Under the pieces are notes generated by a model. It did not search any database. It was not told where the DNA came from and was given only the letters and a program-made list of their open reading frames with translations. Below, in pieces: positions 1 through 6,982 of a stretch of 7,634 nucleotides of DNA (position 1 is the stretch's first letter; every line of letters starts with the position of its first letter). Location of the stretch: NCBI GenBank assembly GCA_003486945.1, contig DNFL01000245.1, forward strand, positions 274 to 7,907. The letters are read 5' to 3'. This DNA is from Hyphomonas sp. (GTDB lineage: Bacteria > Pseudomonadota > Alphaproteobacteria > Caulobacterales > Hyphomonadaceae). Made by a program: the position numbers and the translations under genes.

Positions 1-123
1 CACGTTGGGCACGATCAGCGCGGCCAGCACGCCGATGATCGCGATCACGACCAGCAGCTCGATCAGCGTGAAGCCCTGCGGGCGGGGGCGCGGAAGGCGG
101 CGGGTGTTTGGATGGTGCGGCAA
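1..123 (-). pseudogene. N-terminal fragment of a type IV prepilin-like (type II secretion pseudopilin, GspG-like) gene, cut by the window edge
   Basis: Read on the minus strand from about base 100 to base 1, this encodes a basic, proline-rich leader (RRLPRPRPQ) followed by GFTLIELLVVIAIIG and then VLAALIVPNV. This is the prepilin signature: a Gly at -1 (codon 77-75) cut by the prepilin peptidase, Phe at +1, Glu at +5 and a hydrophobic helix. The IVPNV ending recalls GspG-type major pseudopilins of type II secretion, but with about 26 mature residues visible the subtype is uncertain. The only nearby in-frame start is a TTG at 123-121, giving a 17-residue leader without a convincing ribosome-binding site. 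That start lies in sequence whose plus strand is conserved agmatine deiminase, so the native start was probably lost at the junction near 100-112. The protein motif is clear; whether the gene is intact, rearranged or wrongly joined to its neighbour is not. Confidence 0.72.
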
Positions 124-769
124 ATACCTGATGGACGGCGACACGGACACGGCCGCCGCGATGGCGGGGGTCGAAGGCCTTCCCGCGCACAATCACGGCT
201 TCGTGCTGGAAGGCGGCGGCATCGATGTTGACGGCGAAGGCCGGCTGCTGACGACGCGCCAGTGCCTCCTGAACCCGAACCGCAACCCGCACCTAAGCCC
301 TGACCAGATCGAAGGCCACCTGCGCGCCGCACTCGGCGTGGAGGAAATTCTCTGGCTTGGCGACGGGCTCGCCAATGACCATACCGATGGCCATGTTGAC
401 AATATCGCCCGCTTCATCGGCCCCGGCCATGTATTGTGCCAGCATCCGGCCTGCGAGGATGATCCGAACACGGACGTGCTGCGCGAGATCGAGCGCACGC
501 TGTCGGCGGCGGGCCTTATGGTCTCCACCATTCCCTCGCCGGGCCCGGTGCATTTCGGCGACGTCGTGCCGGTGCCGGCGAGCCATATGAATTTCACGAT
601 CACCAATGGCTGCGTTCTCGTGCCGATCTACGAGGATCGCTACAGCGCCGTTGCGCTCGCCGAGCTCAAGGCGCTGTTTCCCGGCCGGGAAGTGATCGGG
701 CTTCCCGCGCGCGGCATTCTTGCCGGCGGCGGCAGTTTCCATTGCATGACCCGTGAAATCCCTGCCTGA
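5..769 (+). CDS. aguA: Agmatine deiminase, truncated at the 5' end
   Basis: Agmatine deiminase hydrolyses agmatine to N-carbamoylputrescine and ammonia in the cytoplasm, the first step of the agmatine route to putrescine. The frame is open from a TTG at base 5, but residues 1-33 are only the antisense of the prepilin-like sequence. Recognisable homology starts near base 107-110 with FGWCGKYLMDGD, apparently a damaged form of the family's FNGWGGKY. Then follow LEGGGIDVDGEG (residues 68-79), LLTTRQCLLNPNRNP, NDHTDGHVDN with the catalytic-region His130, and the terminal GGGSFHCMTREIPA with the nucleophile Cys247 (codon 743-745). The family is usually about 340-370 residues. The first ~115-120 residues, including the conserved WxRDxGP substrate-binding motif, are missing, so this version should be inactive. 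An ATG at 131 is the first plausible internal start. It precedes aguB with the same orientation and pathway. Family assignment is secure; the N-terminus is not. Confidence 0.85.
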   Translation: MGTISAASTPMIAITTSSSISVKPCGRGRGRRRVFGWCGKYLMDGDTDTAAAMAGVEGLPAHNHGFVLEGGGIDVDGEGRLLTTRQCLLNPNRNPHLSPDQIEGHLRAALGVEEILWLGDGLANDHTDGHVDNIARFIGPGHVLCQHPACEDDPNTDVLREIERTLSAAGLMVSTIPSPGPVHFGDVVPVPASHMNFTITNGCVLVPIYEDRYSAVALAELKALFPGREVIGLPARGILAGGGSFHCMTREIPA

Positions 770-783
770 GAGGAGGCCTTCCG

Positions 784-1626
784 ATGCCCCGCACGCTGAC
801 CCTCGCTGCCATCCAGTTCACGCCGAGCGATGATGTTCAGGCGAACATCGACCGCGTCGCCGGCTTCGTGCGCGAAGCCGCCGCGAAGGGCGCCGATGTC
901 GTTCTGCCGCCGGAACTCTTCTGCGGCTATTATTTCTGCAAGACGCAGGAGGAAGAACACTTCGCCCGCGCAGTGGAATGGCAGGACCACCCCGCCGTTC
1001 GTCAGCTCTCGGAGCTTGCGGCAGAACTCGGCGTCGTCATCCCCGTCTCGATCTACGAGAAGGAAGGCCCGCTCTATTTCAATTCCGTCGTGATGATCGA
1101 TGCCGATGGCGCGCCGCTCGGCGTCTATCGCAAGAGCCATATTCCGGATGGCCCCGGCTATCAGGAGAAATATTATTTCCGCCCCGGCGACACCGGCTTT
1201 CGCACCTGGTCGACGCTCAAGGGACGTATCGGAGTCGGCATCTGCTGGGACCAGTGGTTCCCCGAATGCGCGCGCGCGATGGCGCTGATGGGCGCCGACG
1301 CGCTGCTTTATCCGACCGCAATCGGCGCCGAACCGCAGGATGCAGGCCTCGACACCGCCGCGCGCTGGCGCCGCGGCATGCAGGGCCATGCGGTGGCCAA
1401 CTGCATTCCGGTCGTCGCGGCAAACCGCGTCGGCAATGAGCAGGGCCAGGTTTTCTACGGCACCAGTTTCATCGCGGATGAAACCGGCGAGATCGTCACG
1501 GATTTCGGCCGCAAGGAGGAAGGCGTCCTCCTCGCCACCTTCGACCTCGACCATATCGACCGCGCCCGCGCGGCCTGGGGCTTCTTCCGCGACCGGAGGA
1601 CCGACCTTTACGATATCCTGATCTAG
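784..1626 (+). CDS. aguB: N-carbamoylputrescine amidohydrolase (nitrilase superfamily)
   Basis: This enzyme hydrolyses N-carbamoylputrescine to putrescine, CO2 and ammonia, completing the agmatine pathway. The 280-residue protein is full length for the family. The nitrilase catalytic triad is visible as Glu44 (PPELFCGYY), Lys117 (YRKSHIPDGPGY) and Cys154 (GICWDQWFPE). The IPDGPGYQEKYYF stretch and the MQGHAVAN...VVAANRVG region are typical of the AguB branch rather than of general nitrilases or beta-ureidopropionases. The ATG at 784 has an excellent ribosome-binding site (AGGAGG, 771-776, 7-base spacing), located immediately after the aguA stop at 767-769. The two genes therefore look like one transcript. 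The TAG stop shares the palindrome CTAG (1623-1626) with the stop of the convergent downstream gene. I see no damage in this gene, in contrast to its truncated partner. Confidence 0.95.
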   Translation: MPRTLTLAAIQFTPSDDVQANIDRVAGFVREAAAKGADVVLPPELFCGYYFCKTQEEEHFARAVEWQDHPAVRQLSELAAELGVVIPVSIYEKEGPLYFNSVVMIDADGAPLGVYRKSHIPDGPGYQEKYYFRPGDTGFRTWSTLKGRIGVGICWDQWFPECARAMALMGADALLYPTAIGAEPQDAGLDTAARWRRGMQGHAVANCIPVVAANRVGNEQGQVFYGTSFIADETGEIVTDFGRKEEGVLLATFDLDHIDRARAAWGFFRDRRTDLYDILI

Positions 1627-4007
1627 AGCCGTTTGCCCGGAGACAGGTGTGTTGCCGCGTTCACAATCGCGTCTGCATCGATCATGAAATGGCGGTAGAG
1701 GTCGGCGATTGTGCCGGTCTGGCCGAAATGTTCGACGCCGAGCGGGGTGACGGCGTGGCCTTTGACGCCGCCGATCCAGGCGAGCGTGGCGGGGTGGCCA
1801 TCCGTCACCGTGATCAGCTGGCAATGGCGCGGCACGCCGTCCATCAGGCGCTCGATCTGGCTGAGCGCCTGTTTCTGTCCGCGCGCGCGGGCCCGCCGCG
1901 CAGCGGTCCAGCCGGAATTCAGTCTGTCTGCGGACGTTACCGCCAGCACGCCGATATCGCGCCGGCCTTCGCCGATGCGCGCGGCTGCCTTGATTACTTC
2001 CGGCGCCACGACGCCCTGATAGGCGATCACCACTTCACAGTTCGGTCCCGGCTGGCGCAGCCAGTAGCCGCCATCGATCACGCCTTGCCGGAAAGCGGCA
2101 TCCTCGCGTGACCAGACGCGCACCTGCTCGACGGGGCGCGTCGACAAACGCAAGTACACGGAGCCTCCGGTTTCGTCGCGCAGCCAGGTGCGCTCGTCCG
2201 GGTCGCCTTCGCCGTCGCGCTGCAGGTAGTCGAAACTCCAGTCCATGATGATCGAGAGTTCATCGAGGAACGCCGGCTCGAAGGAGACGAGCCCGTCCTG
2301 GCTCATGCCGATCAGCTGCGCGCCGATGGACTGGTGCGCGCCGCCTTCGGGCGCGAGCGTCACGCCGCTGGGCGTGCCTGCGATGATGAAACGCGCGTCC
2401 TGATAACAGGCATAGTTCAGCGCATCGAGCCCGCGCGCGACGAAGGGATCGTACACGGTGCCGATGGGGATCAGCCGCTCACCGAACAGCGAATGCGAAA
2501 GGCCCGCTGCGCCGAGCAGCAGGAACAGGTTCATCTCGGCAATGCCAAGCTCGATATGCTGGCCTTCCGGCGAGAAAGACCATTTCTGTGCGGACGGAAT
2601 TTTCTCGTCGCGGAAAGTGTCGGCAACGTTCTCACGAGCAAACAGGCCGCGCCGGTTCACCCAGGGGCCGAGATTTGTGGAGACGGTCACATCCGGCGAG
2701 GTCGTTACGATGCGGCGGGCAAGATCGGAATCGCCCTTGGCGAGCGCGTCGAGGATCTTGCCGAGGCCGGCCTGTGTCGATTGCATCTCGTCATCAAGGA
2801 AGACCGGGCCGGGCGAGGGCACAGCCGGAGCCGCATAGCGGCGCGGACCGGCGGCGAAAAAGGGTGTGTCCTCAACGAAGCGCTGCAGCGCCTGCGGATC
2901 GGCGACGCCGGCGAACGGCGTCCATTCCTCGCCTTCGGCGATGCCCATCGTCTTCTGGAATTCGGCCATCTGCGCCTTGGTCATCAGGCCGGCATGGTTG
3001 TCCTTGTGGCCCGCCAGCGGCGTGCCCCAGCCCTTGATCGTGTAGGCAAGGAAGACGGTCGGGGTCTCGTCGGTCGCGCGGCCGAATGCTTCGCACAACG
3101 TCTCGAGGCACTGGCCGCCGAGATTATTCATCAGTTCGCTGAGCTCTGCATCGGTCCGTTTGCCGATCAGCGCGGAGACGTCGCCCTGATCGCCGAGATC
3201 GTCGAGCAGGCGTTTGCGCCAGGCTGCGCCGCCGAGATAGGTGAGCGCCGAATAGAGCGAGTTGGGGCAGGCTTCGATCCAGTCCCTCAGCCGTTCGCCG
3301 CCGGGCTCGGCAAAGGCGGCGCGCTGCTTCGCGCCGAACCGCAGCACTTCCACGCGCCAGCCGAACGCCTTGAAGATCGCCTCGATGCGCGCCCACAGGC
3401 CTTCATGCACGACGCCATCAAGGCTCTGGCGGTTATAGTCGATGATCCACCATGTATTGCGCAGGTCGTGCTTCCAGCCCTCCTGCAGGCATTCATAGAT
3501 GTTGCCTTCGTCAAGTTCCGCGTCGCCGACAAGCGCCACCATACGGCCCATCTTGCGCGTGCCGCTGCCAAGCTCCGTCCACGGACGGGCGGAGATATAG
3601 TCCTGCATCATCGAGGCAAAGGCGGTGATCGCCACGCCGAGGCCGACCGAGCCCGTGGAGAAATCCACGTCGTTGATGTCTTTGGTGCGGGAAGGATAGG
3701 ACTGCGCGCCGCCATAGCCGCGGAAGTTTTCCAGCTTCTCGCGCGTCTGGTTGCCGGCGAGATAGTGCATCGCGTGGAACAGCGGCGCGGCGTGCGGCTT
3801 CACCGCGACGCGGTCTTCCGGGCGCAGAACCTGATAGTAGAGCGCCGTCAGGATCGACACCATCGAGGCGCAGCTTGCCTGGTGGCCGCCGACCTTGACG
3901 TCGTCATCCTCCTTCTCGCGCAGATGGTTGGCATTGTGCACCGTCCAGGCGGCGAGCCAGAGGAGGCGCTGCTCAAGGGTCTTCAGCGTATCGAGGGGCA
4001 GGGTCAT
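1623..4007 (-). CDS. AceE/transketolase-like thiamine-diphosphate enzyme (short homodimeric pyruvate dehydrogenase E1 type)
   Basis: This 794-residue ThDP enzyme has the single-chain layout of homodimeric pyruvate dehydrogenase E1 (AceE). The pyrophosphate-binding domain contains KVGGHQAS (residue ~38), DFSTGSVGLG (115-124) and the ThDP/Mg motif beginning GDAELDEGN (161-169) and ending IIDYN (188-192). The KGWGTPLAGHKDNHAG segment (325-340) corresponds to AceE's active-site loop. The pyrimidine-binding domain has HIELGIAEMN, where Glu491 probably activates the cofactor, and GTPSGVTLAPEGGAHQS; a transketolase C-terminal domain follows. E. coli AceE has 887 residues. This protein begins where AceE residue ~75 would align, so it lacks the N-terminal segment that docks AceE onto the E2 core. 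It may therefore act outside a pyruvate dehydrogenase complex; its substrate cannot be read from sequence. The ATG at 4007 has only a weak, close GGGG upstream, but the N-terminus matches the length I remember for short family members. Such genes are often labelled simply transketolase. Confidence 0.85.
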   Translation of the reverse strand: MTLPLDTLKTLEQRLLWLAAWTVHNANHLREKEDDDVKVGGHQASCASMVSILTALYYQVLRPEDRVAVKPHAAPLFHAMHYLAGNQTREKLENFRGYGGAQSYPSRTKDINDVDFSTGSVGLGVAITAFASMMQDYISARPWTELGSGTRKMGRMVALVGDAELDEGNIYECLQEGWKHDLRNTWWIIDYNRQSLDGVVHEGLWARIEAIFKAFGWRVEVLRFGAKQRAAFAEPGGERLRDWIEACPNSLYSALTYLGGAAWRKRLLDDLGDQGDVSALIGKRTDAELSELMNNLGGQCLETLCEAFGRATDETPTVFLAYTIKGWGTPLAGHKDNHAGLMTKAQMAEFQKTMGIAEGEEWTPFAGVADPQALQRFVEDTPFFAAGPRRYAAPAVPSPGPVFLDDEMQSTQAGLGKILDALAKGDSDLARRIVTTSPDVTVSTNLGPWVNRRGLFARENVADTFRDEKIPSAQKWSFSPEGQHIELGIAEMNLFLLLGAAGLSHSLFGERLIPIGTVYDPFVARGLDALNYACYQDARFIIAGTPSGVTLAPEGGAHQSIGAQLIGMSQDGLVSFEPAFLDELSIIMDWSFDYLQRDGEGDPDERTWLRDETGGSVYLRLSTRPVEQVRVWSREDAAFRQGVIDGGYWLRQPGPNCEVVIAYQGVVAPEVIKAAARIGEGRRDIGVLAVTSADRLNSGWTAARRARARGQKQALSQIERLMDGVPRHCQLITVTDGHPATLAWIGGVKGHAVTPLGVEHFGQTGTIADLYRHFMIDADAIVNAATHLSPGKRL

Positions 4008-4087
4008 GCCCCGGGGTAAATCAGGGCGGTCGCCAAGTCCATGGGGCCGGGTTAGTCTGCAGCAGGGACAATCCAGGGGAGGGACCG

Positions 4088-4519
4088 ATGAGCGATCTGG
4101 CAGAACGGCGGCTGCAGGTGGTGCGCGACCACATGGCGTTGGAAATCACGCATGACTGGGACGCGGTGATCGCGACCTTCGACCATCCGCGCTATGAGAT
4201 GTATGGCTCGGGCGCGGTGTTTGATGGCGAGGAGGCTGTGCGGCGCTACTTTGCCGCGTCGCGCACACCGTTCCCGGATCAGGGCAACGAGATCATCGCC
4301 ATCTCGCATTCTGACAATACCGTCCTGGTCGAGTTCTGGCTGACGGGCACGCATCTCGGGCCGCTGGCGCTGGGCGGCAAGACGATTGCGCCGACGGGCC
4401 GCAAGTTCCGCGTGCGCATGGCGGCGAGCTTCGAGTTCAAGCCGGAGAGCGACCGCATTCTCTGCGAGCGGCCGTATTTCGATCAGGGCGCAGTGCTGCG
4501 CGCGCTGGACCTTACTTAG
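4088..4519 (+). CDS. SnoaL-like / NTF2-fold small protein
   Basis: A 143-residue protein with the pattern of SnoaL-like members of the NTF2 cone fold. An N-terminal helix pair (RDHMALEITHDWDAVIATF) is followed by a beta-rich half containing VEFWLTGTHLGPL (81-93), APTGRKFRVRMAASFEF (101-117) and RPYFDQGAVLRAL (128-140). His89 and Asp132 sit where SnoaL-type proteins carry their conserved His and catalytic Asp, and ALRRYFAAS-like sequence (about 50-58) is also usual. Members include polyketide cyclases, epoxide hydrolases and many proteins of unknown role, so no substrate is assigned. There is no signal peptide, so it is cytosolic. The ATG has a strong purine-rich ribosome-binding site (GGGGAGGG, 4 bases before the start). 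It is divergent from the AceE-like gene across 80 bp, and its TAG stop overlaps the stop of the convergent 108-residue gene by 4 bp (4516-4519). Confidence 0.85.
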   Translation: MSDLAERRLQVVRDHMALEITHDWDAVIATFDHPRYEMYGSGAVFDGEEAVRRYFAASRTPFPDQGNEIIAISHSDNTVLVEFWLTGTHLGPLALGGKTIAPTGRKFRVRMAASFEFKPESDRILCERPYFDQGAVLRALDLT

Positions 4520-4842
4520 CCGCGGGCCGCGCGGTTTGCCTTGTCGAACAGGTCGGTCAGCGTGGTGCCGGGCAAGGAGTTCATCGACTGAACCCAGGAC
4601 GGCATGCCCTGGATGATGTCGGCAGCGTCCGACCAGCGGCGCACGTTCGAGTCAGCTGCGCGCTGGAAGGCCTCGCGCATATAGTTCTCGTCCTTCGAGT
4701 CCCAGCCGTCGTTCAGCGTGATGGCGGAAAGGCTCATCATGCTTTTCTGGAAAGTCAGCATCGTGTCGAGCGAGGCAGTGGTCATCGCCAGCGAGGCGCG
4801 CCAGGAGGTGAGCCAGAAATCCATCATGTCCTGATGTCCCAT
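4516..4842 (-). CDS. Small helical protein, possibly phasin-like
   Basis: I do not recognise this 108-residue protein from a diagnostic motif. It has no signal peptide and no true membrane segment. Residues 7-42 form a Met-, Ser/Thr- and Trp-rich stretch (MDFWLTSWRASLAMTTASLD, then TMLTFQKSMMSLSA) that would make amphipathic helices, followed by a more polar second half with REAFQRAADSNVRRWSDAADI. Short, soluble, amphipathic proteins with this composition include phasins, which coat polyhydroxyalkanoate granules. That reading is tentative and rests on composition and the operator-like palindrome upstream. A GAAGG about 10 bases before the ATG supports the start at 4842. Its TAA stop overlaps the stop of the convergent SnoaL-like gene. 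That it is a real gene is well supported by the ribosome-binding site, promoter-like sequence and fit between neighbours; the function is not. Confidence 0.72.
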   Translation of the reverse strand: MGHQDMMDFWLTSWRASLAMTTASLDTMLTFQKSMMSLSAITLNDGWDSKDENYMREAFQRAADSNVRRWSDAADIIQGMPSWVQSMNSLPGTTLTDLFDKANRAARG

Positions 4843-4856
4843 GCCGTTAAGCCTTC

Positions 4857-4888
4857 AAGCTAGACCTCGATTGTGCAGTGCACAACAA
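4857..4888 (-). promoter_or_regulatory. Candidate promoter with embedded palindromic operator for the phasin-like gene
   Basis: The plus strand carries TTGTGCA, one central G, then TGCACAA (4871-4885): a perfect 7-1-7 inverted repeat. On the minus strand it overlaps a possible -35 (TTGTGC, 4885-4880) separated by 17 bases from TAGCTT (4862-4857); TTGTTG at 4888-4883 is an alternative -35. A dimeric repressor bound here would block this promoter, 29-43 bases upstream of the ATG. TGCA-containing palindromes are reported for the phasin repressor PhaR of alphaproteobacteria, which would fit a phasin gene. That link is from memory and is not established here. Confidence 0.5.
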
Positions 4889-4931
4889 GATTTGTGCCAT
4901 TTGGCCTGCTGACGCCGCGTCTGCGCCCTGA

Positions 4932-4959
4932 TTGCGCCGTGTCCGAATGCGCTTAGATA
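4932..4959 (+). promoter_or_regulatory. Candidate sigma70-like promoter of murI, giving a leaderless start
   Basis: TTGCGC (4932-4937) and TAGATA (4954-4959) are spaced by 16 bases. The -10 element ends only 6 bases before the murI ATG at 4966, so transcription would begin at or next to the A of the ATG. No Shine-Dalgarno sequence precedes this ATG, which agrees with a leaderless mRNA. The promoter match is moderate and untested. Confidence 0.5.
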
Positions 4960-4965
4960 CCGCAA

Positions 4966-5838
4966 ATGCCTGAAGCCGCGCCCTATCCGTTCGAGCCGTC
5001 GCCTGCCCGGGGCAGGGTGCTGGTGTTTGATTCCGGTGTCGGGGGACTGACCGTGGCGAGCGAGATCCGCGCGCTCGGGCCGAGGCTAACCGTTCACTAT
5101 GCCGCCGATACCGGCTTTTTCCCGTATGGGGACAAGTCCGACGAGGCGCTGCGGGCGCGCCTGCCGGTGGTCGCAAAGGCGCTGGTCGAAGCGGCAGAGC
5201 CGGACGTGTTCGTCATCGCCTGCAACACGGCGAGCACGCTGGCACTGGAGGAAGTGCGCGCAGCGCTCGGCATTCCGGTTGTGGGCACGGTGCCGGCCAT
5301 CAAGCCGGCCGCGAAGTTGACCGAGACAGGCACGATCGGCCTCCTCGCCACGCCCGGCACCATCCGGCGAGCCTACACGGCGCGGCTGATCGAGGAGTTT
5401 GCGGCCGGCAAGCGCGTGATCCTGCATGGCAGCCTGGAGCTTGTGAAACTCGCCGAAGCGCATGCGCGCGGCGAGGATGTGCCGATCGAGGCCTATGCCG
5501 CTGCGCAGGCGCCGCTGTTTGCGGCAGAGGGCGGAGACGAGATTGATACGGTCGTGCTTGCCTGCACGCATTTCCCACTGGTGCGCGGACAGCTGATTGC
5601 AACGGCGCCGCGCCCGGTCTCCTACATCGATTCAGGTGCGGCGATTGCGCGGCAGACAATCCGTGTACTGCCTGAAGTTACTCATTCCGGCGGGCAGGGC
5701 GGCAAAGCCTTCCTCACCCGCCCGCCGGAAGAGACGGACGGCATAGTGCGCGTCCTCAGACGCTACGGATTTCCGGACATTCAGTTCGTGGCCATCGAGC
5801 CGATCGAGATGACTTCGGCGCCTTCCGCCGAGCCATAG
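4966..5838 (+). CDS. murI: Glutamate racemase
   Basis: MurI interconverts L- and D-glutamate, supplying D-glutamate for the peptidoglycan peptide stem in the cytoplasm. The 290-residue protein shows the whole family signature: FDSGVGGLTV with Asp22, FPYGDKS (52-58), ACNTAS with catalytic Cys86, ATPGTI (128-133), and ACTHFPL with the second catalytic Cys200, then SYIDSGAA (219-226). Both cysteines needed for the two-base, cofactor-independent racemisation are present, and length is normal. The ATG at 4966 lacks a ribosome-binding site but sits just downstream of a promoter-like sequence, consistent with a leaderless transcript. The 3' end runs 58 bp into the end of the convergent ornithine decarboxylase gene (shared bases 5781-5838), so the last ~18 codons of each gene are antisense to the other. 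No cell-wall neighbours are visible, so it appears to be a stand-alone housekeeping gene. Confidence 0.96.
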   Translation: MPEAAPYPFEPSPARGRVLVFDSGVGGLTVASEIRALGPRLTVHYAADTGFFPYGDKSDEALRARLPVVAKALVEAAEPDVFVIACNTASTLALEEVRAALGIPVVGTVPAIKPAAKLTETGTIGLLATPGTIRRAYTARLIEEFAAGKRVILHGSLELVKLAEAHARGEDVPIEAYAAAQAPLFAAEGGDEIDTVVLACTHFPLVRGQLIATAPRPVSYIDSGAAIARQTIRVLPEVTHSGGQGGKAFLTRPPEETDGIVRVLRRYGFPDIQFVAIEPIEMTSAPSAEP

Positions 5839-6977
5839 AGCGATGGCCAGGGCGCGTCCTGCACTTCGACCACATCGGTTTCACCGAAGCCGTTGAAGCG
5901 GGTCGACATCGAACGGCCATAGGCGCCGATATTGCCGATCTCGATATAGTCGCCTTCGGTCAGGCCGGCCGGAAGCCAGATCTTGCCGGGCAGCATGTCT
6001 GCCGAATCGCAGGTCGGTCCGTACACGGTGTATTCCACCATGCGGCCGAGCTTGCGCCCGTCAGCCGAGATTGCGCGCATCGGGAACACCCAGTTCTCGT
6101 GCACGGCGTCATAGAGCGCGCCATAGGAGCCGTCATTGATGTAGATCGCGCGGCCCTTTGCGAGGTCCACACGCACCAGCAGGCTTTCGGCTTCGGCCAC
6201 CAGCGCACGGCCGGGTTCGCACCACAGGTCAGCGTTCTCGAGAACGAACATGTTCTCGAACGAACGCATCACCATGGCGACATAATCGTCCATCTCCGGC
6301 GGCGTCTTGTCGGCATAGATTGCAGGGAAGCCGCCGCCGACATCGACGATGTCCACGGTCACGCCGGCGTCGATGATGACGCGGCTGGCATCTGCCATTG
6401 CAGTCGCCCAGGCCGAAGGTTTCATGGCCTGGCTGCCGACATGGAACGACACACCGACCTCATCCGCATGACGGCGGGCGAGGCGGAGCAGTTCCGCAGC
6501 TTCCACGGCATCGGCGCCGAACTTGCCGGACAGCGGCAGGGCCGAGCCTTCGTTCGAGACAGCGATGCGCACGATGATCGTGAGATCTTTCGCATGGCCG
6601 GTGGCTTCGAGAATCTTGGTCAGCTCCGCCACCGAGTCGGTCACGAAGATGCGGACGCCATAGTTGAAGTAGGCGCGCTCGATAGCCTTGCGCGGCTTCA
6701 CCGGGTGCAGGAACGCAATGCGGGCTTCCGGGAAACGGCCGCGGATCAGCTCGATTTCTTTTTCAGAGGCTGCGTCGAAAGAACGGATGCCGCCTTCCCA
6801 GAGCGCGTCGAGGACGTGCGGGGCCGGGTTCACCTTCACGGCATAGAAGGACTGCGCCGGAAACTTCTCGACGAACCAGCGGGCAGCCGCCGTCACGCGT
6901 TCCGGACGGAAGCAATAGGTCGGCAGCTCGGGCTGTGTGCCACGGGCAACATGATACGGGGTCGCGTAAGTGTGCAT
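5781..6977 (-). CDS. odc: Ornithine decarboxylase, alanine-racemase-fold (group IV) type
   Basis: The 398-residue PLP enzyme decarboxylates ornithine to putrescine, possibly also lysine to cadaverine. Numbered from the chosen start, it has PLP-lysine Lys48 in YAVKVNP, HVGSQ (His179), the phosphate-binding loop VGGGFP (213-218), CEPGR (253-257), INDGSYG (Asp282 corresponds to the substrate-binding Asp332 of eukaryotic ODC), GPTCDSAD with active-site Cys323 and Asp324, and NIGAYG (Tyr353) before RFNGFG. These are ODC-type residues rather than diaminopimelate or arginine decarboxylase ones. The ATG at 6977 is preferred because GGAGG lies 9 bases upstream and MHTYATPYHV starts family-like sequence. 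A GTG at 7067 would add 30 residues, but they would be encoded by the structured leader. Its 3' end overlaps murI by 58 bp. Expression is probably controlled through the leader at 6978-7077. Confidence 0.93.
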   Translation of the reverse strand: MHTYATPYHVARGTQPELPTYCFRPERVTAAARWFVEKFPAQSFYAVKVNPAPHVLDALWEGGIRSFDAASEKEIELIRGRFPEARIAFLHPVKPRKAIERAYFNYGVRIFVTDSVAELTKILEATGHAKDLTIIVRIAVSNEGSALPLSGKFGADAVEAAELLRLARRHADEVGVSFHVGSQAMKPSAWATAMADASRVIIDAGVTVDIVDVGGGFPAIYADKTPPEMDDYVAMVMRSFENMFVLENADLWCEPGRALVAEAESLLVRVDLAKGRAIYINDGSYGALYDAVHENWVFPMRAISADGRKLGRMVEYTVYGPTCDSADMLPGKIWLPAGLTEGDYIEIGNIGAYGRSMSTRFNGFGETDVVEVQDAPWPSLYGSAEGAEVISIGSMATN

Positions 6978-6982
6978 GACAC

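Noticed and set aside
5..103. TTG at base 5 as the genuine start of agmatine deiminase
   Set aside because: The 33 residues it adds are antisense of a conserved prepilin sequence and resemble no deiminase N-terminus; the frame is open only because the region is GC-rich.
640..1824. 394-codon open frame antisense to aguA, aguB and the start of the following region
   Set aside because: It runs across the aguA-aguB spacer and the convergent stops, which are clearly explained by plus-strand genes; low-complexity composition and no recognisable motif.
2334..4019. 561-codon open frame antisense to the AceE-like gene
   Set aside because: It is the mirror of a strongly recognisable ThDP enzyme, has no recognisable domains, is rich in Arg/Ala/Gly/His as GC-rich shadow frames are, and has no ribosome-binding site that I can see.
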